Shown here: piece after piece, positions 8,441 through 18,109 of the stretch
How the letters are laid out: each line of letters starts with the position of its first letter
How positions within the stretch are numbered: the stretch's first letter is position 1
Source of the DNA: Elizabethkingia argenteiflava
Lineage (GTDB): Bacteria; Bacteroidota; Bacteroidia; Flavobacteriales; Weeksellaceae
Assembly (NCBI RefSeq): GCF_009904105.1
Contig: NZ_JAAABJ010000509.1
Span: 40,024 to 104,023, forward strand
DNA length: 64,000 nucleotides
Reading direction: 5' to 3'
The notes under the pieces: model-generated
Seen by the model: only the letters and a program-made list of their open reading frames with translations
Told to the model about the DNA's origin: nothing
Database searches by the model: none
Position numbers and translations under genes: made by a program

Positions 8441-9471
8441 CAAATATTCTTTTTACCACTATACTTATCCTTGTTCTATTTGTTTTATACATTGCCGTTG
8501 CCGCCTATTCTACGTGGGCAGAGCGCAAAGTAGCTGCAATTATGCAGGATAGGATAGGTCCCAACCGAGCAGGACCTTTTGGAATCTTCCAACCCTTAGC
8601 CGATGGAGGGAAACTTTTCTTTAAAGAGGAGTTTATGCCTAAGAACGCTGAAAAATTTCTATTTATACTGGCACCTGGTATCCTAATGTTCATATCCTTA
8701 GTCACAGGAGCAGTTATACCCTGGGGAAAATCTTTGAACATCGCAGGAGAATCTCTACCCGTACAAGTAGCTTCCATTGATGTGGGGGTACTTTTTCTTA
8801 TCGGAATGGCGTCTACAAGTGTATATTCTATTATGATTGGAGGTTGGGCTTCTAATAATAAATTTTCACTTATTTCTGCTATACGGGCTTCCTCTCAGAT
8901 GATTTCTTATGAATTGGGGATGGGGCTGGCCCTTTTATCCATTATTTTAATGAACGGCTCTCTGGATCTTCGTGTAATTACGGAAAATCAATCGGGATGG
9001 GGCGGAATGCAATGGAATATACTTTTTCAACCCGTCGCTTTTCTTATTTTCTTCGTATGTTCTTTGGCAGAGTGCAACCGCGCGCCTTTTGATTTAGCGG
9101 AATGTGAGTCTGAACTCATCAACGGGTTCCACACCGAGTACTCCTCTATGAAATTCGGACTTTTTTTATTCGCAGAATATGTTAATATGTTTATTTCCTC
9201 TGCTCTAATCGCTACTTTATTCTTTGGAGGATACAATTACCCCGGTATTCAATGGGTAGGCGAAAACTGGGGAGAAAACATCGCTGGAGTGCTCAGCATT
9301 ATCGCCTTCTTGTTAAAAGCCTTCATCTTCGTCTTCATCTTTATGTGGATAAGATGGACCTTACCAAGATTCCGTTACGATCAATTAATGCACCTAGGCT
9401 GGAAATCATTTATCCCGATTGCCTTAATTAATTTATTGATAACCGGTGCCATTTTGCTTTTTGTAAACTAA
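8437..9471 (+). CDS. nuoH: NADH-quinone oxidoreductase subunit H
   Basis: 344 residues, about eight transmembrane helices. Conserved loops near the quinone entry are seen: WAERKVAAIMQDRIGPNRAGPFG and ECNRAPFDLAECESELINGF. NuoH links the peripheral arm to the proton-pumping arm. Start ATG overlaps the nuoG stop (ATGA), implying coupled translation. nuoI follows after 26 bp. Confidence 0.98.
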   Translation: MTNILFTTILILVLFVLYIAVAAYSTWAERKVAAIMQDRIGPNRAGPFGIFQPLADGGKLFFKEEFMPKNAEKFLFILAPGILMFISLVTGAVIPWGKSLNIAGESLPVQVASIDVGVLFLIGMASTSVYSIMIGGWASNNKFSLISAIRASSQMISYELGMGLALLSIILMNGSLDLRVITENQSGWGGMQWNILFQPVAFLIFFVCSLAECNRAPFDLAECESELINGFHTEYSSMKFGLFLFAEYVNMFISSALIATLFFGGYNYPGIQWVGENWGENIAGVLSIIAFLLKAFIFVFIFMWIRWTLPRFRYDQLMHLGWKSFIPIALINLLITGAILLFVN

Positions 9472-9497
9472 TTAAACATCTGCCAAAAAAAAATCGG

Positions 9498-10037
9498 ATG
9501 AAACTAACGAATAGATCAAAAGTAGTCTCCAAAAAAGAGATGACTTTAGCCGAAAAAATTTATATCCCCGCCATAGTCAAGGGCATGGGGATTACACTAA
9601 AGCATGCCTTTCAAAAAAACAAGACCATCAGTTATCCTGAAGAGAAAAGGGTTTTTGCAAAAGTATGGCGTGGCCAGCATGTGCTCAAAAGAGATGATGA
9701 AGGAAGAGAAAGGTGTACGGCCTGCGGACTTTGTGCCGTAGCCTGCCCTGCTGAAGCCATCACCATGACCGCCGCAGAGAGGACTAAGGAAGAAAAACAC
9801 CTATACCGCGAAGAGAAATATGCTTCCAAATACGAAATCGATATGCTCAGATGCATTTTTTGTGGTCTTTGTGAAGAAGCCTGCCCTAAATCGGCTATAT
9901 ACCTAACAGACAGACTTGTAAATACAGAAACCAACCGCGGTTCCTTTGTCTATGGAAAAGACAAATTAGTGGAAGATATGGATCAGCGTATCGATATTTC
10001 CGATCGTCAAAAAAAATCTTATAAACAACCAGAATAA
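9498..10037 (+). CDS. nuoI: NADH-quinone oxidoreductase subunit I
   Basis: 179 residues. Two 4Fe-4S ferredoxin motifs, RCTACGLCAVACPAEA and RCIFCGLCEEACPKSA, bind clusters N6a and N6b that pass electrons to N2. The N-terminal region before the first cluster forms the amphipathic membrane contact. The stop codon overlaps the nuoJ start by one base (TAATGG). Confidence 0.98.
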   Translation: MKLTNRSKVVSKKEMTLAEKIYIPAIVKGMGITLKHAFQKNKTISYPEEKRVFAKVWRGQHVLKRDDEGRERCTACGLCAVACPAEAITMTAAERTKEEKHLYREEKYASKYEIDMLRCIFCGLCEEACPKSAIYLTDRLVNTETNRGSFVYGKDKLVEDMDQRIDISDRQKKSYKQPE

Positions 10038-10531
10038 TGGAACAGTATATTTTTTATTTTGTAGCACTGTTAGCTTTAGTCAGCGCCATTTACATGGTTT
10101 TTGCCAAAAATCCGCTCTATAGCATTCTATCCCTGATTATCACATTTTTTTCTATTGCGGGAATGTATATCCTGCTCAACGCACAGTTTTTAGGTATTGT
10201 TCAAATCATTGTATATGCCGGGGCGATCATGGTTCTCTTCTTATATATTCTGATGATGCTGAACCTTAAATCAAAAGACGAATCTTATAAAAAAGGCTAT
10301 ATGAAGTTCATAGGAATTCTTTCGGCAGGACTTCTACTAACTGGATTATTAGGAGCCTACAGAGGCGTACAGGGCAGTGCACTGCTCCCCACTTCTGATC
10401 AGGGAGTAGGACTTACCCAAAACCTAGGAAAACTATTATTTAAAGAATATGTACTTCCTTTTGAATTAGCCAGTGTACTTATTCTGGCCTCTATCATCAG
10501 TGCAGTATTAATTGGTAAAAAAGATATATAA
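10037..10531 (+). CDS. nuoJ: NADH-quinone oxidoreductase subunit J
   Basis: 164 residues with five predicted transmembrane helices. The segment QIIVYAGAIMVLFLYILMM is the conserved third helix of ND6/NuoJ, which has the pi-bulge that opens and closes during turnover. It starts on the last base of nuoI, and nuoK begins one base after its stop. Confidence 0.96.
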   Translation: MEQYIFYFVALLALVSAIYMVFAKNPLYSILSLIITFFSIAGMYILLNAQFLGIVQIIVYAGAIMVLFLYILMMLNLKSKDESYKKGYMKFIGILSAGLLLTGLLGAYRGVQGSALLPTSDQGVGLTQNLGKLLFKEYVLPFELASVLILASIISAVLIGKKDI

Positions 10532-10532
10532 A

Positions 10533-10865
10533 ATGGAAGAAGTAACGAATTCAATGTTACAGGCTGTCCCGATAGAACACTACATTATCTTGTGTAGTAT
10601 ATTATTCAGTCTCGGCGTTTTAGGCGTATTAATACGCAAAAATGCCATCATCATTCTTGGCTGTGTAGAGCTTATGCTAAACTCTGTAAATTTACTTTTG
10701 GCAGCTTTTTCAGCCTATAAAGGAGACGGACATGCTCAAGTACTGGTATTTTTTATTATGGTGGTTGCCGCTGCGGAAGTCGCTGTAGGCTTGGCCATAT
10801 TAACCATGATGTATAGAAATACCCGCTCCGTAGATGTCAGCATGTTTAATAAATTAAAAGGATAA
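10533..10865 (+). CDS. nuoK: NADH-quinone oxidoreductase subunit K
   Basis: 110 residues from ATG 10533; an in-frame TTG at 10512 would overlap nuoJ and is unlikely. Three transmembrane helices with the conserved membrane glutamate in GCVELMLNSVNLL and a second in AAAEVAVGLAIL, both part of the proton-transfer path. Typical NuoK/ND4L length. nuoL begins 2 bp downstream. Confidence 0.96.
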   Translation: MEEVTNSMLQAVPIEHYIILCSILFSLGVLGVLIRKNAIIILGCVELMLNSVNLLLAAFSAYKGDGHAQVLVFFIMVVAAAEVAVGLAILTMMYRNTRSVDVSMFNKLKG

Positions 10866-10867
10866 AA

Positions 10868-12772
10868 ATGCAGATTGATAATTTGATTATAGCTCTACTT
10901 ATTTTACCATTAATAGGATTTTTAATTAATGGCTTATTCGGAAAGCATTTACCTAAAGTATTAGTAGGTGGATTAGCAACCTTAATGGTGTTGGCCTCTT
11001 TTATCTTAGCTCTTTACATTTTTTCCGATTATACGGCACAAACTCCCATCAGAATAATCTCCCTTTATAAGTGGTTTGAGATTCATGGAGTGGCAGTTAA
11101 CTTTTCATTACAAATAGACCAGCTCTCCTTGATGATGATTTTAATTATCACGGGAATTGGCTCATTAATACACCTGTATTCGATTGGGTATATGTGGCAA
11201 GATACAGGTTTTTACAAATTTTTTACTTATCTCAACTTATTTGTATTCTCCATGCTTTTATTGGTCATGGGAAGCAATTATTTAATCCTCTTCATAGGCT
11301 GGGAAGGTGTAGGTGTATGTTCTTACTTATTAATAGGCTTCTGGTATAGCAATGTCGAATATGGAAAAGCGGCACGCAAAGCTTTCATTATGAACCGTAT
11401 CGGAGACCTTGCTCTACTCATAGGTATTTTTGCCATCGCATATGAAGTACATGCTGTCGACTACTTGAGTATTGCTCAGCACGCGCCTAAGTTTGAATAT
11501 AACGGTATAGCCATTATTTTTATCACCACTTCCTTATTTATAGGAGCGATGGGAAAATCGGCACAAATTCCCTTGTTTACCTGGCTGCCGGATGCCATGG
11601 CGGGCCCTACCCCTGTGTCTGCTTTAATCCATGCTGCCACAATGGTTACAGCTGGTATTTACTTGGTGGTGCGCTCTAATTTTTTGTTTACCCTAGCCCC
11701 CAATACGATGGAATTCATTATGTATGTGGGTCTGCTCACCGCTTTGGTTGCCTCTTTTATCGCTTTAAGACAAAACGATATTAAAAAGGTATTGGCTTAT
11801 TCTACAGTATCTCAATTAGGTTTTATGTTTATCGCCTTAGGTGCTGGTGCTTATACCACAGCAATGTTTCACCTGATGACACATGCTTTTTTTAAAGCCT
11901 TATTGTTCTTAGGTTCGGGTTCGGTGATTCACGCTATGGGAGGAGAGCAGGATATGCGACATATGGGAGGATTAAGAAAAAAAATCCCTCTCACTTACTG
12001 GACTTTTTTAATCGGCACGCTTGCCATTACAGGTTTCCCTTTTCTCTCGGGCATGATCTCCAAAGATGAGATTTTAACCGCCGCTTTTATTAAAAGCCCA
12101 GCTGTATGGTTTTTCACTTTTGTGAGCGCCACGATGACCGCTTGCTATATGTTTCGCCTGCTATACCTAACATTCTTTGGTGAATTTAGAGGTAGCAAAG
12201 AACAAGAACATCATCTCCATGAAAGCCCGCTGAGTATGACTTTACCCTTGGTTATCCTTGCTATTCTTTCCGTAATTGGCGGTTGTATTAACCTTCCGCA
12301 TTTTATTGCGCATGAACATGCTCAACAATTGGCCCATTGGCTTCATGCCGTCATTATTTCGCCTGTTGAACGGCCAGAAATTAGTATGACCACAGAAATG
12401 ATTTTACTCTCCTTAACGCTACTGATGTTCCTGATTGTCTGGATTATGCTAAGGCGCTTGTACGTCAATAAAAAGAAAATGGCATTACCGGAAAAAAAAT
12501 ATACCGGTTGGGAAAGGCTTTCTGCTCAAAAGTTAAAAATTGATGAAATCTACAATGCTATGATTATAAAACCTGTTGAAGGAATGGGAAAAGCAGCATC
12601 TATGTTTGATAAATCAGTCCTCGATCGTATCGTTGATTTTATTGCCTCGTGGGCAGAAGGTTCCGGAAAATCTTTTAAACGCCTTCAAAACGGAAATGTA
12701 GAAACTTATATGCTCATGATGTCATTGGCTGTGGGAATCATATTAATTATTAACTTTTTATTGAATTCATAA
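10868..12772 (+). CDS. nuoL: NADH-quinone oxidoreductase subunit L
   Basis: 634 residues, antiporter-like subunit ND5 with about sixteen helices and the long lateral helix near the C-terminus. Key elements: GWEGVGVCSYLLIGFWY with the pumping glutamate, KSAQIPLFTWLPDAMAGPTPVSALIHAATMVTAG with the catalytic lysine and histidines, and a C-terminal hydrophobic anchor. One of three proton channels of the membrane arm. nuoM begins 1 bp after the stop. Confidence 0.98.
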   Translation: MQIDNLIIALLILPLIGFLINGLFGKHLPKVLVGGLATLMVLASFILALYIFSDYTAQTPIRIISLYKWFEIHGVAVNFSLQIDQLSLMMILIITGIGSLIHLYSIGYMWQDTGFYKFFTYLNLFVFSMLLLVMGSNYLILFIGWEGVGVCSYLLIGFWYSNVEYGKAARKAFIMNRIGDLALLIGIFAIAYEVHAVDYLSIAQHAPKFEYNGIAIIFITTSLFIGAMGKSAQIPLFTWLPDAMAGPTPVSALIHAATMVTAGIYLVVRSNFLFTLAPNTMEFIMYVGLLTALVASFIALRQNDIKKVLAYSTVSQLGFMFIALGAGAYTTAMFHLMTHAFFKALLFLGSGSVIHAMGGEQDMRHMGGLRKKIPLTYWTFLIGTLAITGFPFLSGMISKDEILTAAFIKSPAVWFFTFVSATMTACYMFRLLYLTFFGEFRGSKEQEHHLHESPLSMTLPLVILAILSVIGGCINLPHFIAHEHAQQLAHWLHAVIISPVERPEISMTTEMILLSLTLLMFLIVWIMLRRLYVNKKKMALPEKKYTGWERLSAQKLKIDEIYNAMIIKPVEGMGKAASMFDKSVLDRIVDFIASWAEGSGKSFKRLQNGNVETYMLMMSLAVGIILIINFLLNS

Positions 12773-12773
12773 G

Positions 12774-14267
12774 ATGTTATTAGCATTATTACTAATACCA
12801 GTGATCGGAGCTGCTCTGGTTTTCGCATGGAAAAGCCCCATGGCTAAATATTTAGCCCTTATTATCGCCTTACTCGAGATGGCTTTATCTTTTTTTATCC
12901 TCTCTGGGCTCGATTTTATACCTACGGTTAACGATCCACAATTACAATATCAGATCATTACTCCAGAATCTTCTTTCCTGAAAACTTCTCTACACTTGGG
13001 AATTGATGGTTTATCCATGTTATTTATTCTTTTAACCACTATCCTAACGGCTATCATTACCCTGTCATCCTTTAGCCAGTCCGTTCGTTATAAAAATACA
13101 TTCTACGGACTTGTTCTATTGATGCAGTTTGGCTTAATAGGGGTTTTTACTTCCCTGGATGGATTATTGTTTTACGCTTTTTGGGAAATCACACTAATCC
13201 CCATCTGGTTTATATGTGGAATATGGGGTCAAGAAGATCAGAAAATTCGCTTTACCACTAAGTTTTTTGTCTATACTTTCGTAGGTTCACTCCTGATGCT
13301 CGGGGGTTTAATCTATGCCTATACACACGCGGCATCCTTTGCTCTTCTTGACCTGTACCATGCTGATTTGAATACCCCTCAACAAATTTTAGTGTTTTGG
13401 CTTATTTTTGCAGCCTTTGCGGTAAAATTACCCCTATTCCCTTTTCATACTTGGCAACCGGATACTTATACCTATGCCCCTACCGAAGGAAGCATGCTTC
13501 TCTCTGGTATTATGTTAAAAATGGCGGTATTTGGATTGGTAAGATATCTCCTCCCGATTACTCCTGCAGCTATTATAGGACTTTCGGGAAAAATCGTGCT
13601 GACCTTTGCGCTGATCGGGGTGGTATATGGCGCCTTAATCTCCATTGTTAAAAACGATATCAAAAGAATTATCACCTATTCTTCCCTCTCTCACGTGGGG
13701 CTTATCGTAGCCGGAATTTTCGCATCGACTCTCCTAACCCTCAATAAAGAATTCTCTACCGAGGGTGCAGAAGGGGCCATGGTACAATGCTTCGCACACG
13801 GAATTAATGTCGTAGGTTTATTCTATTGTGCCGATATTTTATATAGGAGATTCAAAACAAGAGATATTAGACAAATGGGTGGACTGGCTAAAGTAGCCCC
13901 TACATTTGCCATACTATTTTTGATTATTGTATTCGGAGCCATGGCTGTTCCTTTAACCAATGGATTTATCGGTGAATTTATCCTATTAAAATCGATTTTC
14001 GACTATAATACCACCGCGGTTGTTATCGCTGGTCTTACCATTATACTCTGTGCCGTATATATGCTCAGGATGTATGGAAAGGCTATGTTTGGAGAAGGAG
14101 ATAAGATGGTCATGGCTAATAGTAAGGATCTGAACGGGGTAGAATTCTCGGTATTAGCCTCCCTGGGAGTATTTGTTATACTTCTGGGTCTATTCCCCAA
14201 CAGTATCTTCGAGATGGTGCGTAGTTCTTTGGAGTTTATCTTCATATCGATGAATAGAATAAATTAA
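12774..14267 (+). CDS. nuoM: NADH-quinone oxidoreductase subunit M
   Basis: 497 residues, antiporter-like subunit ND4. The pumping glutamate lies in FYAFWEITLIPIWF, and the conserved PLFPFHTWQPDTYTYAPTEGSM and ITYSSLSHVGL segments are present. About fourteen helices. nuoN follows after 11 bp. Confidence 0.98.
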   Translation: MLLALLLIPVIGAALVFAWKSPMAKYLALIIALLEMALSFFILSGLDFIPTVNDPQLQYQIITPESSFLKTSLHLGIDGLSMLFILLTTILTAIITLSSFSQSVRYKNTFYGLVLLMQFGLIGVFTSLDGLLFYAFWEITLIPIWFICGIWGQEDQKIRFTTKFFVYTFVGSLLMLGGLIYAYTHAASFALLDLYHADLNTPQQILVFWLIFAAFAVKLPLFPFHTWQPDTYTYAPTEGSMLLSGIMLKMAVFGLVRYLLPITPAAIIGLSGKIVLTFALIGVVYGALISIVKNDIKRIITYSSLSHVGLIVAGIFASTLLTLNKEFSTEGAEGAMVQCFAHGINVVGLFYCADILYRRFKTRDIRQMGGLAKVAPTFAILFLIIVFGAMAVPLTNGFIGEFILLKSIFDYNTTAVVIAGLTIILCAVYMLRMYGKAMFGEGDKMVMANSKDLNGVEFSVLASLGVFVILLGLFPNSIFEMVRSSLEFIFISMNRIN

Positions 14268-14278
14268 TTGAAAGGAAA

Positions 14279-15661
14279 ATGACAGTATTTATTATAATTT
14301 TCATAACAGCAGTTTGTGCACTTTTTGCGGGTGTTTTTAACCAAAGCAAGTTCTCTAGGTACATTGGGATTTTAGGTCTTTTAGTCGCTTTGTCGGTAAG
14401 CTATATGCCTGATGGTAATTTTTTCCTAAAATATAGCAATATGTATCGGTATGATGATACAGCTATATTGCTCAGTCAGATAGCCATTCTTATTACCTTA
14501 TTCATCTTTTTCTTAGGGGGATTTGCGCTCAACAATCACAGGAGCCACCAATCCGAATTGTATGCATTAATGCTTTTATCCCTATGTGGGGGGATTATCT
14601 TATTCGGCTTTAGAAATCTGGTTACTTTATTTTTAGGTATTGAACTTCTATCCATTCCTTTATATGTTATGGCCGGTACCAGTAAAACAGATCTGCGTTC
14701 CATTGAGGCTTCTATGAAGTATTTTTTAACCGGCGCTTTTGCTACGGGTTTCCTGCTCTTCGGGATCGCGATGATCTTTGGAAGTACGGGGAGTTTTGAT
14801 ATTCAGGAAATTCTGCAATACAGTTTAATGTTTTCGAACAATCCCATGTTCATCCTCGGATTTATTCTGATGCTCTGTGCCATGGCTTTTAAAGCTTCTT
14901 TAGCCCCCTTCCATATGTGGAGTCCGGATGTCTACCAAGGGGCACCAACATTGATTACCCTCTTTATGGCAACGGTTGTTAAGATCGCTGCTTTTGGGGC
15001 ATTGTTCAACTTAATGGTCATCACCTTTATGGGCGGCTACAGCAATTGGATAAATATTTTGGGTAGCTTTAGCATCATCACACTATTATTAGCCAATTGT
15101 ATGGGTTTGGTGCAAACCAATATGAAACGTATGCTGGCTTATTCAAGTGTTTCACATGCAGGATACATCTCCCTTATCTTTTTTGGCATCAATGAATATT
15201 CTGTAGAAAAAATGGCTTTCTACCTCCTCTCCTACTCCATAGCCACCGTAGGTGTATTTCTAAGCCTACTATGGGTAGAAAAAGTAAAAAGAGATTTATC
15301 CTACAACGCTTTTAAAGGATTGGCTAAAGCAGAGCCTCTGTTAGCCATCGTTGCCAGTGTCTCCTTATTATCTATGGCAGGTATTCCTCTTACTGCAGGT
15401 TTTATGGGAAAATTCAGCTTATTTAGCCAAGCGATGAATAACGCGGCATTACTGGTATTTATTGCCATTCTGGGTTCTGCCTTAAGTATAGTTTACTACT
15501 TAAGACCTATTATCGCTATGTTTTTCTTTAATGAATGTACTTTTAAAACCAGTGAGAAAGTTAGCCTCACCTATAGTATTTTAGCTGTTGTCATCATTTT
15601 GTTCATCATTGCTTTAGGGGTCTATCCGGATTTTTTTAGTGCCCAGTTCAGAACTGTATAA
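14279..15661 (+). CDS. nuoN: NADH-quinone oxidoreductase subunit N
   Basis: 460 residues, antiporter-like subunit ND2, last gene of the operon. Motifs: FLGIELLSIPLYVMAG with the conserved glutamate, KASLAPFHMWSPDVYQGAP and MLAYSSVSHAGY. The gene is followed by a strong intrinsic terminator at 15680-15704, closing the transcription unit that begins at nuoA. Confidence 0.98.
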   Translation: MTVFIIIFITAVCALFAGVFNQSKFSRYIGILGLLVALSVSYMPDGNFFLKYSNMYRYDDTAILLSQIAILITLFIFFLGGFALNNHRSHQSELYALMLLSLCGGIILFGFRNLVTLFLGIELLSIPLYVMAGTSKTDLRSIEASMKYFLTGAFATGFLLFGIAMIFGSTGSFDIQEILQYSLMFSNNPMFILGFILMLCAMAFKASLAPFHMWSPDVYQGAPTLITLFMATVVKIAAFGALFNLMVITFMGGYSNWINILGSFSIITLLLANCMGLVQTNMKRMLAYSSVSHAGYISLIFFGINEYSVEKMAFYLLSYSIATVGVFLSLLWVEKVKRDLSYNAFKGLAKAEPLLAIVASVSLLSMAGIPLTAGFMGKFSLFSQAMNNAALLVFIAILGSALSIVYYLRPIIAMFFFNECTFKTSEKVSLTYSILAVVIILFIIALGVYPDFFSAQFRTV

Positions 15662-15679
15662 AAACAAATTTTAGTATAA

Positions 15680-15704
15680 AAAGCCCCCAAAATTTGGGGG
15701 CTTT
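15680..15704 (+). terminator. intrinsic terminator of the nuo operon
   Basis: Palindrome AAAAGCCCCCAAA / TTTGGGGGCTTTT with a single unpaired base at the centre of the written dyad (about 4-nt loop in practice), flanked by A- and T-rich runs. It lies 19 bp after the nuoN stop. Confidence 0.9.
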
Positions 15705-15800
15705 TGTATTTTAGAATATCCAAGCATCCCTTTATGTCATAGGCTATACTTTATTTAGTTTAGCCACGACAGTCTTAGCGTTAAATTCTTTATTATTGAT

Positions 15801-15808
15801 TAAATTTG
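15801..15808 (+). promoter_or_regulatory. flavobacterial -7 box (TAAATTTG) of the GAF protein gene
   Basis: Exact match to TAnnTTTG, the Bacteroidota sigma-ABfr -7 element. No clear TTG -33 box lies 17-23 bp upstream. Only 6 nt separate it from the ATG at 15815, so the transcript would be leaderless or nearly so. Confidence 0.5.
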
Positions 15809-15814
15809 TACGAA

Positions 15815-18100
15815 ATGTTCCAGACCAGAAAATCACCTTTTATACTCCGCATTGCATTTCATAAGTATTTTGAAGTGCTTGAGAATATTCGGGATCACCA
15901 TCCGGAACCTTATCGCCGTGACTATGTAAGGGTTCTTCTGGAGAAAGCAGATAGAATTCCAGAACTGAGAACCGGATTTGAAGATCCGGAGATCATCTCT
16001 AAACATGAAGAACTCCTCCACTCCATCCTCAGCGATTTATTTCCAGAAGCCTTAACCTATTCCGAAATAAAAGCCGTTAGTATACCCTTTTTCAACATCA
16101 CTTTTAATTATACTGAACGTTTTAAAAAATTACTCAAGGAAGCTGGTAAGAGTTTTGAAATTAAAATCCGGAATATCGACGATGATTATTTCTATATACT
16201 CAACTGTGTCGTTATTATCCATTCTTATTTTAAACGCGAAATTAAAGTCTCATCCCCTCTGTATTTTGATATTCCCGATAAAAGAGGTTTCATCCGGCAT
16301 TATCGACTTTCCATTAATGCCGATTTTACCGAAACCATCCCTACAGACAAAGCCTATCTATTGAACGAACAGGAAATAGATTTACTCTTGGACAACTATG
16401 ATAATATCGATTTATGGCGAGAAAAATTTCCATCCGATAGCTGGATTCTCAAAGGTTTTTTTGTGGTGAGCTTAACCGACGTGACCTCAGATTTTTCTCT
16501 TTCCGAACTGAAATCGAATCTTCTAAGCATAGATCCTGAAACCGGAACCTTAGATACAAGCCTTGAGCCTATCTTCAGTTCTTACTTCGAAATTCCAGAT
16601 CTGAAAACAGGTTTTATGTTTTTTAATCAGGAACAACATAGGCTTGAAAAACTGGAGAATAACCGCGCTTTTTTCTCTAGCTCCGTTTTGGAATACCTCT
16701 ATGAAAAAATGGATGCTAATACCATAGGTAAAGAAGCATACGAGGCCTTAGCCCATAGCAACAAACCTATTGTCATCTCCGATGTACATCAATATATCCG
16801 CCATATGGGCTACACCCACCTCACGGAATATTTTCTGAATAACCATGTGAAGAGCTTCGTGCTGATTCCCGTAGTAAAAGAGAAGAAGCTATTGGCCATT
16901 CTAGAGATGTCTTCTGGTATCAAAGGAGCTTTTAACAGTCTTAAAGTAAAGAAATTAGATTTTATCATCCCCTTTCTTCTCTTTACCATCAGCCGCTTTC
17001 ACTATGAATGGCAAAATAAATTAGATGCTATTATTCAGCGGGAATACACGGCCCTGCACCCTAGTGTAGCATGGAAATTTAGAGAAGAAGCACAAAAAGC
17101 TTTTTTTAGTAGTTTTCGCCATGAAGAATACAGCCCTAAAGAAGTAGCCTTCAAACAGGTCTATCCTCTGTTTGGGCAAAGCGATATTAAAGACTCTTCC
17201 TATATAAGGAATAAAGCCCAACAAGAAGATCTCCTGGAACAACTGCATAGGCTTCTCTCTATTGCTGAAAATATAAAAGAAAATAAAAACGAAGGAAAAA
17301 AAATAATATTTGCCCTCAGAATTCTTATCGAAGAAGTGGAAGCTGGCTTAAAAACAGATACCGAACAGCGGGTACTACATTTTATTTCCAATGAAGCCCA
17401 CCCCCATATAGAGCAGAACAGGCATCCCGAAATCAAAAATTATTTCCGTCTACTCGATCCTAACGGGCGGGGGATCTATAAGCGGAGGAAAGACTTTGAT
17501 GAGACGGTAAGCGCCATTAACCAAAATTTTGCCAATATTTTAGAAAAAAGAGAAGCTGAGGCCCAACGTATCTTTCCTCATTATTTTGAACTTTTAAAAA
17601 CAGATGGAGTAGAACACAACATCTACATTGGCCAGTCTATTTGCCCTACGAAAAAATTTTCAAAAAAAAATCTAAAACACCTTAGATATTGGCAATTGGA
17701 AACCATATGTGAAATAGAACGCTCCCATCAATCTCTAAAACACAGCTTACCCTACCCTCTCAATATTCATTCCCTGGTACTGGTTTTTAATATGCCCTTA
17801 TCCATACGTTTTCGCATGCACGAAAAACGCTTCGATGTAGATGGCGTTTATAATTCTCGCTATGAAGTCATAAAAAAACGCATCGATAAAGCCTATGTCA
17901 GCAATAGCACAGAAAGAATTACACAACCTGGAAAAATATGCATTGTATATTCTTCACAAGAGGATGAAAAAGAATACTATACCTACTTACAAAAACTCCA
18001 AAGAAAAGGCTATGTCGCTTCGCTGATTGAAATTTTAGAGATCGAAGAACTCCCCGGCGTAAACGGATTAAAAGCTCTAAGAGCAAGCTTTATATACTAA
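15815..18100 (+). CDS. large GAF-domain protein conserved in Bacteroidota
   Basis: 761 residues from ATG 15815, which follows a TAAATTTG box; a TTG three codons earlier was rejected. Soluble, with no signal peptide. A GAF-like sensory region spans about residues 290-400 (the stretch around KPIVISDVHQYIRHMGY and FVLIPVVKEKKLLAILEMSSG is characteristic). The N-terminal 280 and C-terminal 300 residues match no domain I can name. I recall similar long GAF proteins across Flavobacteriia without assigned function. The C-terminus faces the HD-PycTM gene, with only 9 bp between the two stop codons. Confidence 0.75.
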   Translation: MFQTRKSPFILRIAFHKYFEVLENIRDHHPEPYRRDYVRVLLEKADRIPELRTGFEDPEIISKHEELLHSILSDLFPEALTYSEIKAVSIPFFNITFNYTERFKKLLKEAGKSFEIKIRNIDDDYFYILNCVVIIHSYFKREIKVSSPLYFDIPDKRGFIRHYRLSINADFTETIPTDKAYLLNEQEIDLLLDNYDNIDLWREKFPSDSWILKGFFVVSLTDVTSDFSLSELKSNLLSIDPETGTLDTSLEPIFSSYFEIPDLKTGFMFFNQEQHRLEKLENNRAFFSSSVLEYLYEKMDANTIGKEAYEALAHSNKPIVISDVHQYIRHMGYTHLTEYFLNNHVKSFVLIPVVKEKKLLAILEMSSGIKGAFNSLKVKKLDFIIPFLLFTISRFHYEWQNKLDAIIQREYTALHPSVAWKFREEAQKAFFSSFRHEEYSPKEVAFKQVYPLFGQSDIKDSSYIRNKAQQEDLLEQLHRLLSIAENIKENKNEGKKIIFALRILIEEVEAGLKTDTEQRVLHFISNEAHPHIEQNRHPEIKNYFRLLDPNGRGIYKRRKDFDETVSAINQNFANILEKREAEAQRIFPHYFELLKTDGVEHNIYIGQSICPTKKFSKKNLKHLRYWQLETICEIERSHQSLKHSLPYPLNIHSLVLVFNMPLSIRFRMHEKRFDVDGVYNSRYEVIKKRIDKAYVSNSTERITQPGKICIVYSSQEDEKEYYTYLQKLQRKGYVASLIEILEIEELPGVNGLKALRASFIY

Positions 18101-18109
18101 GGATCTTAT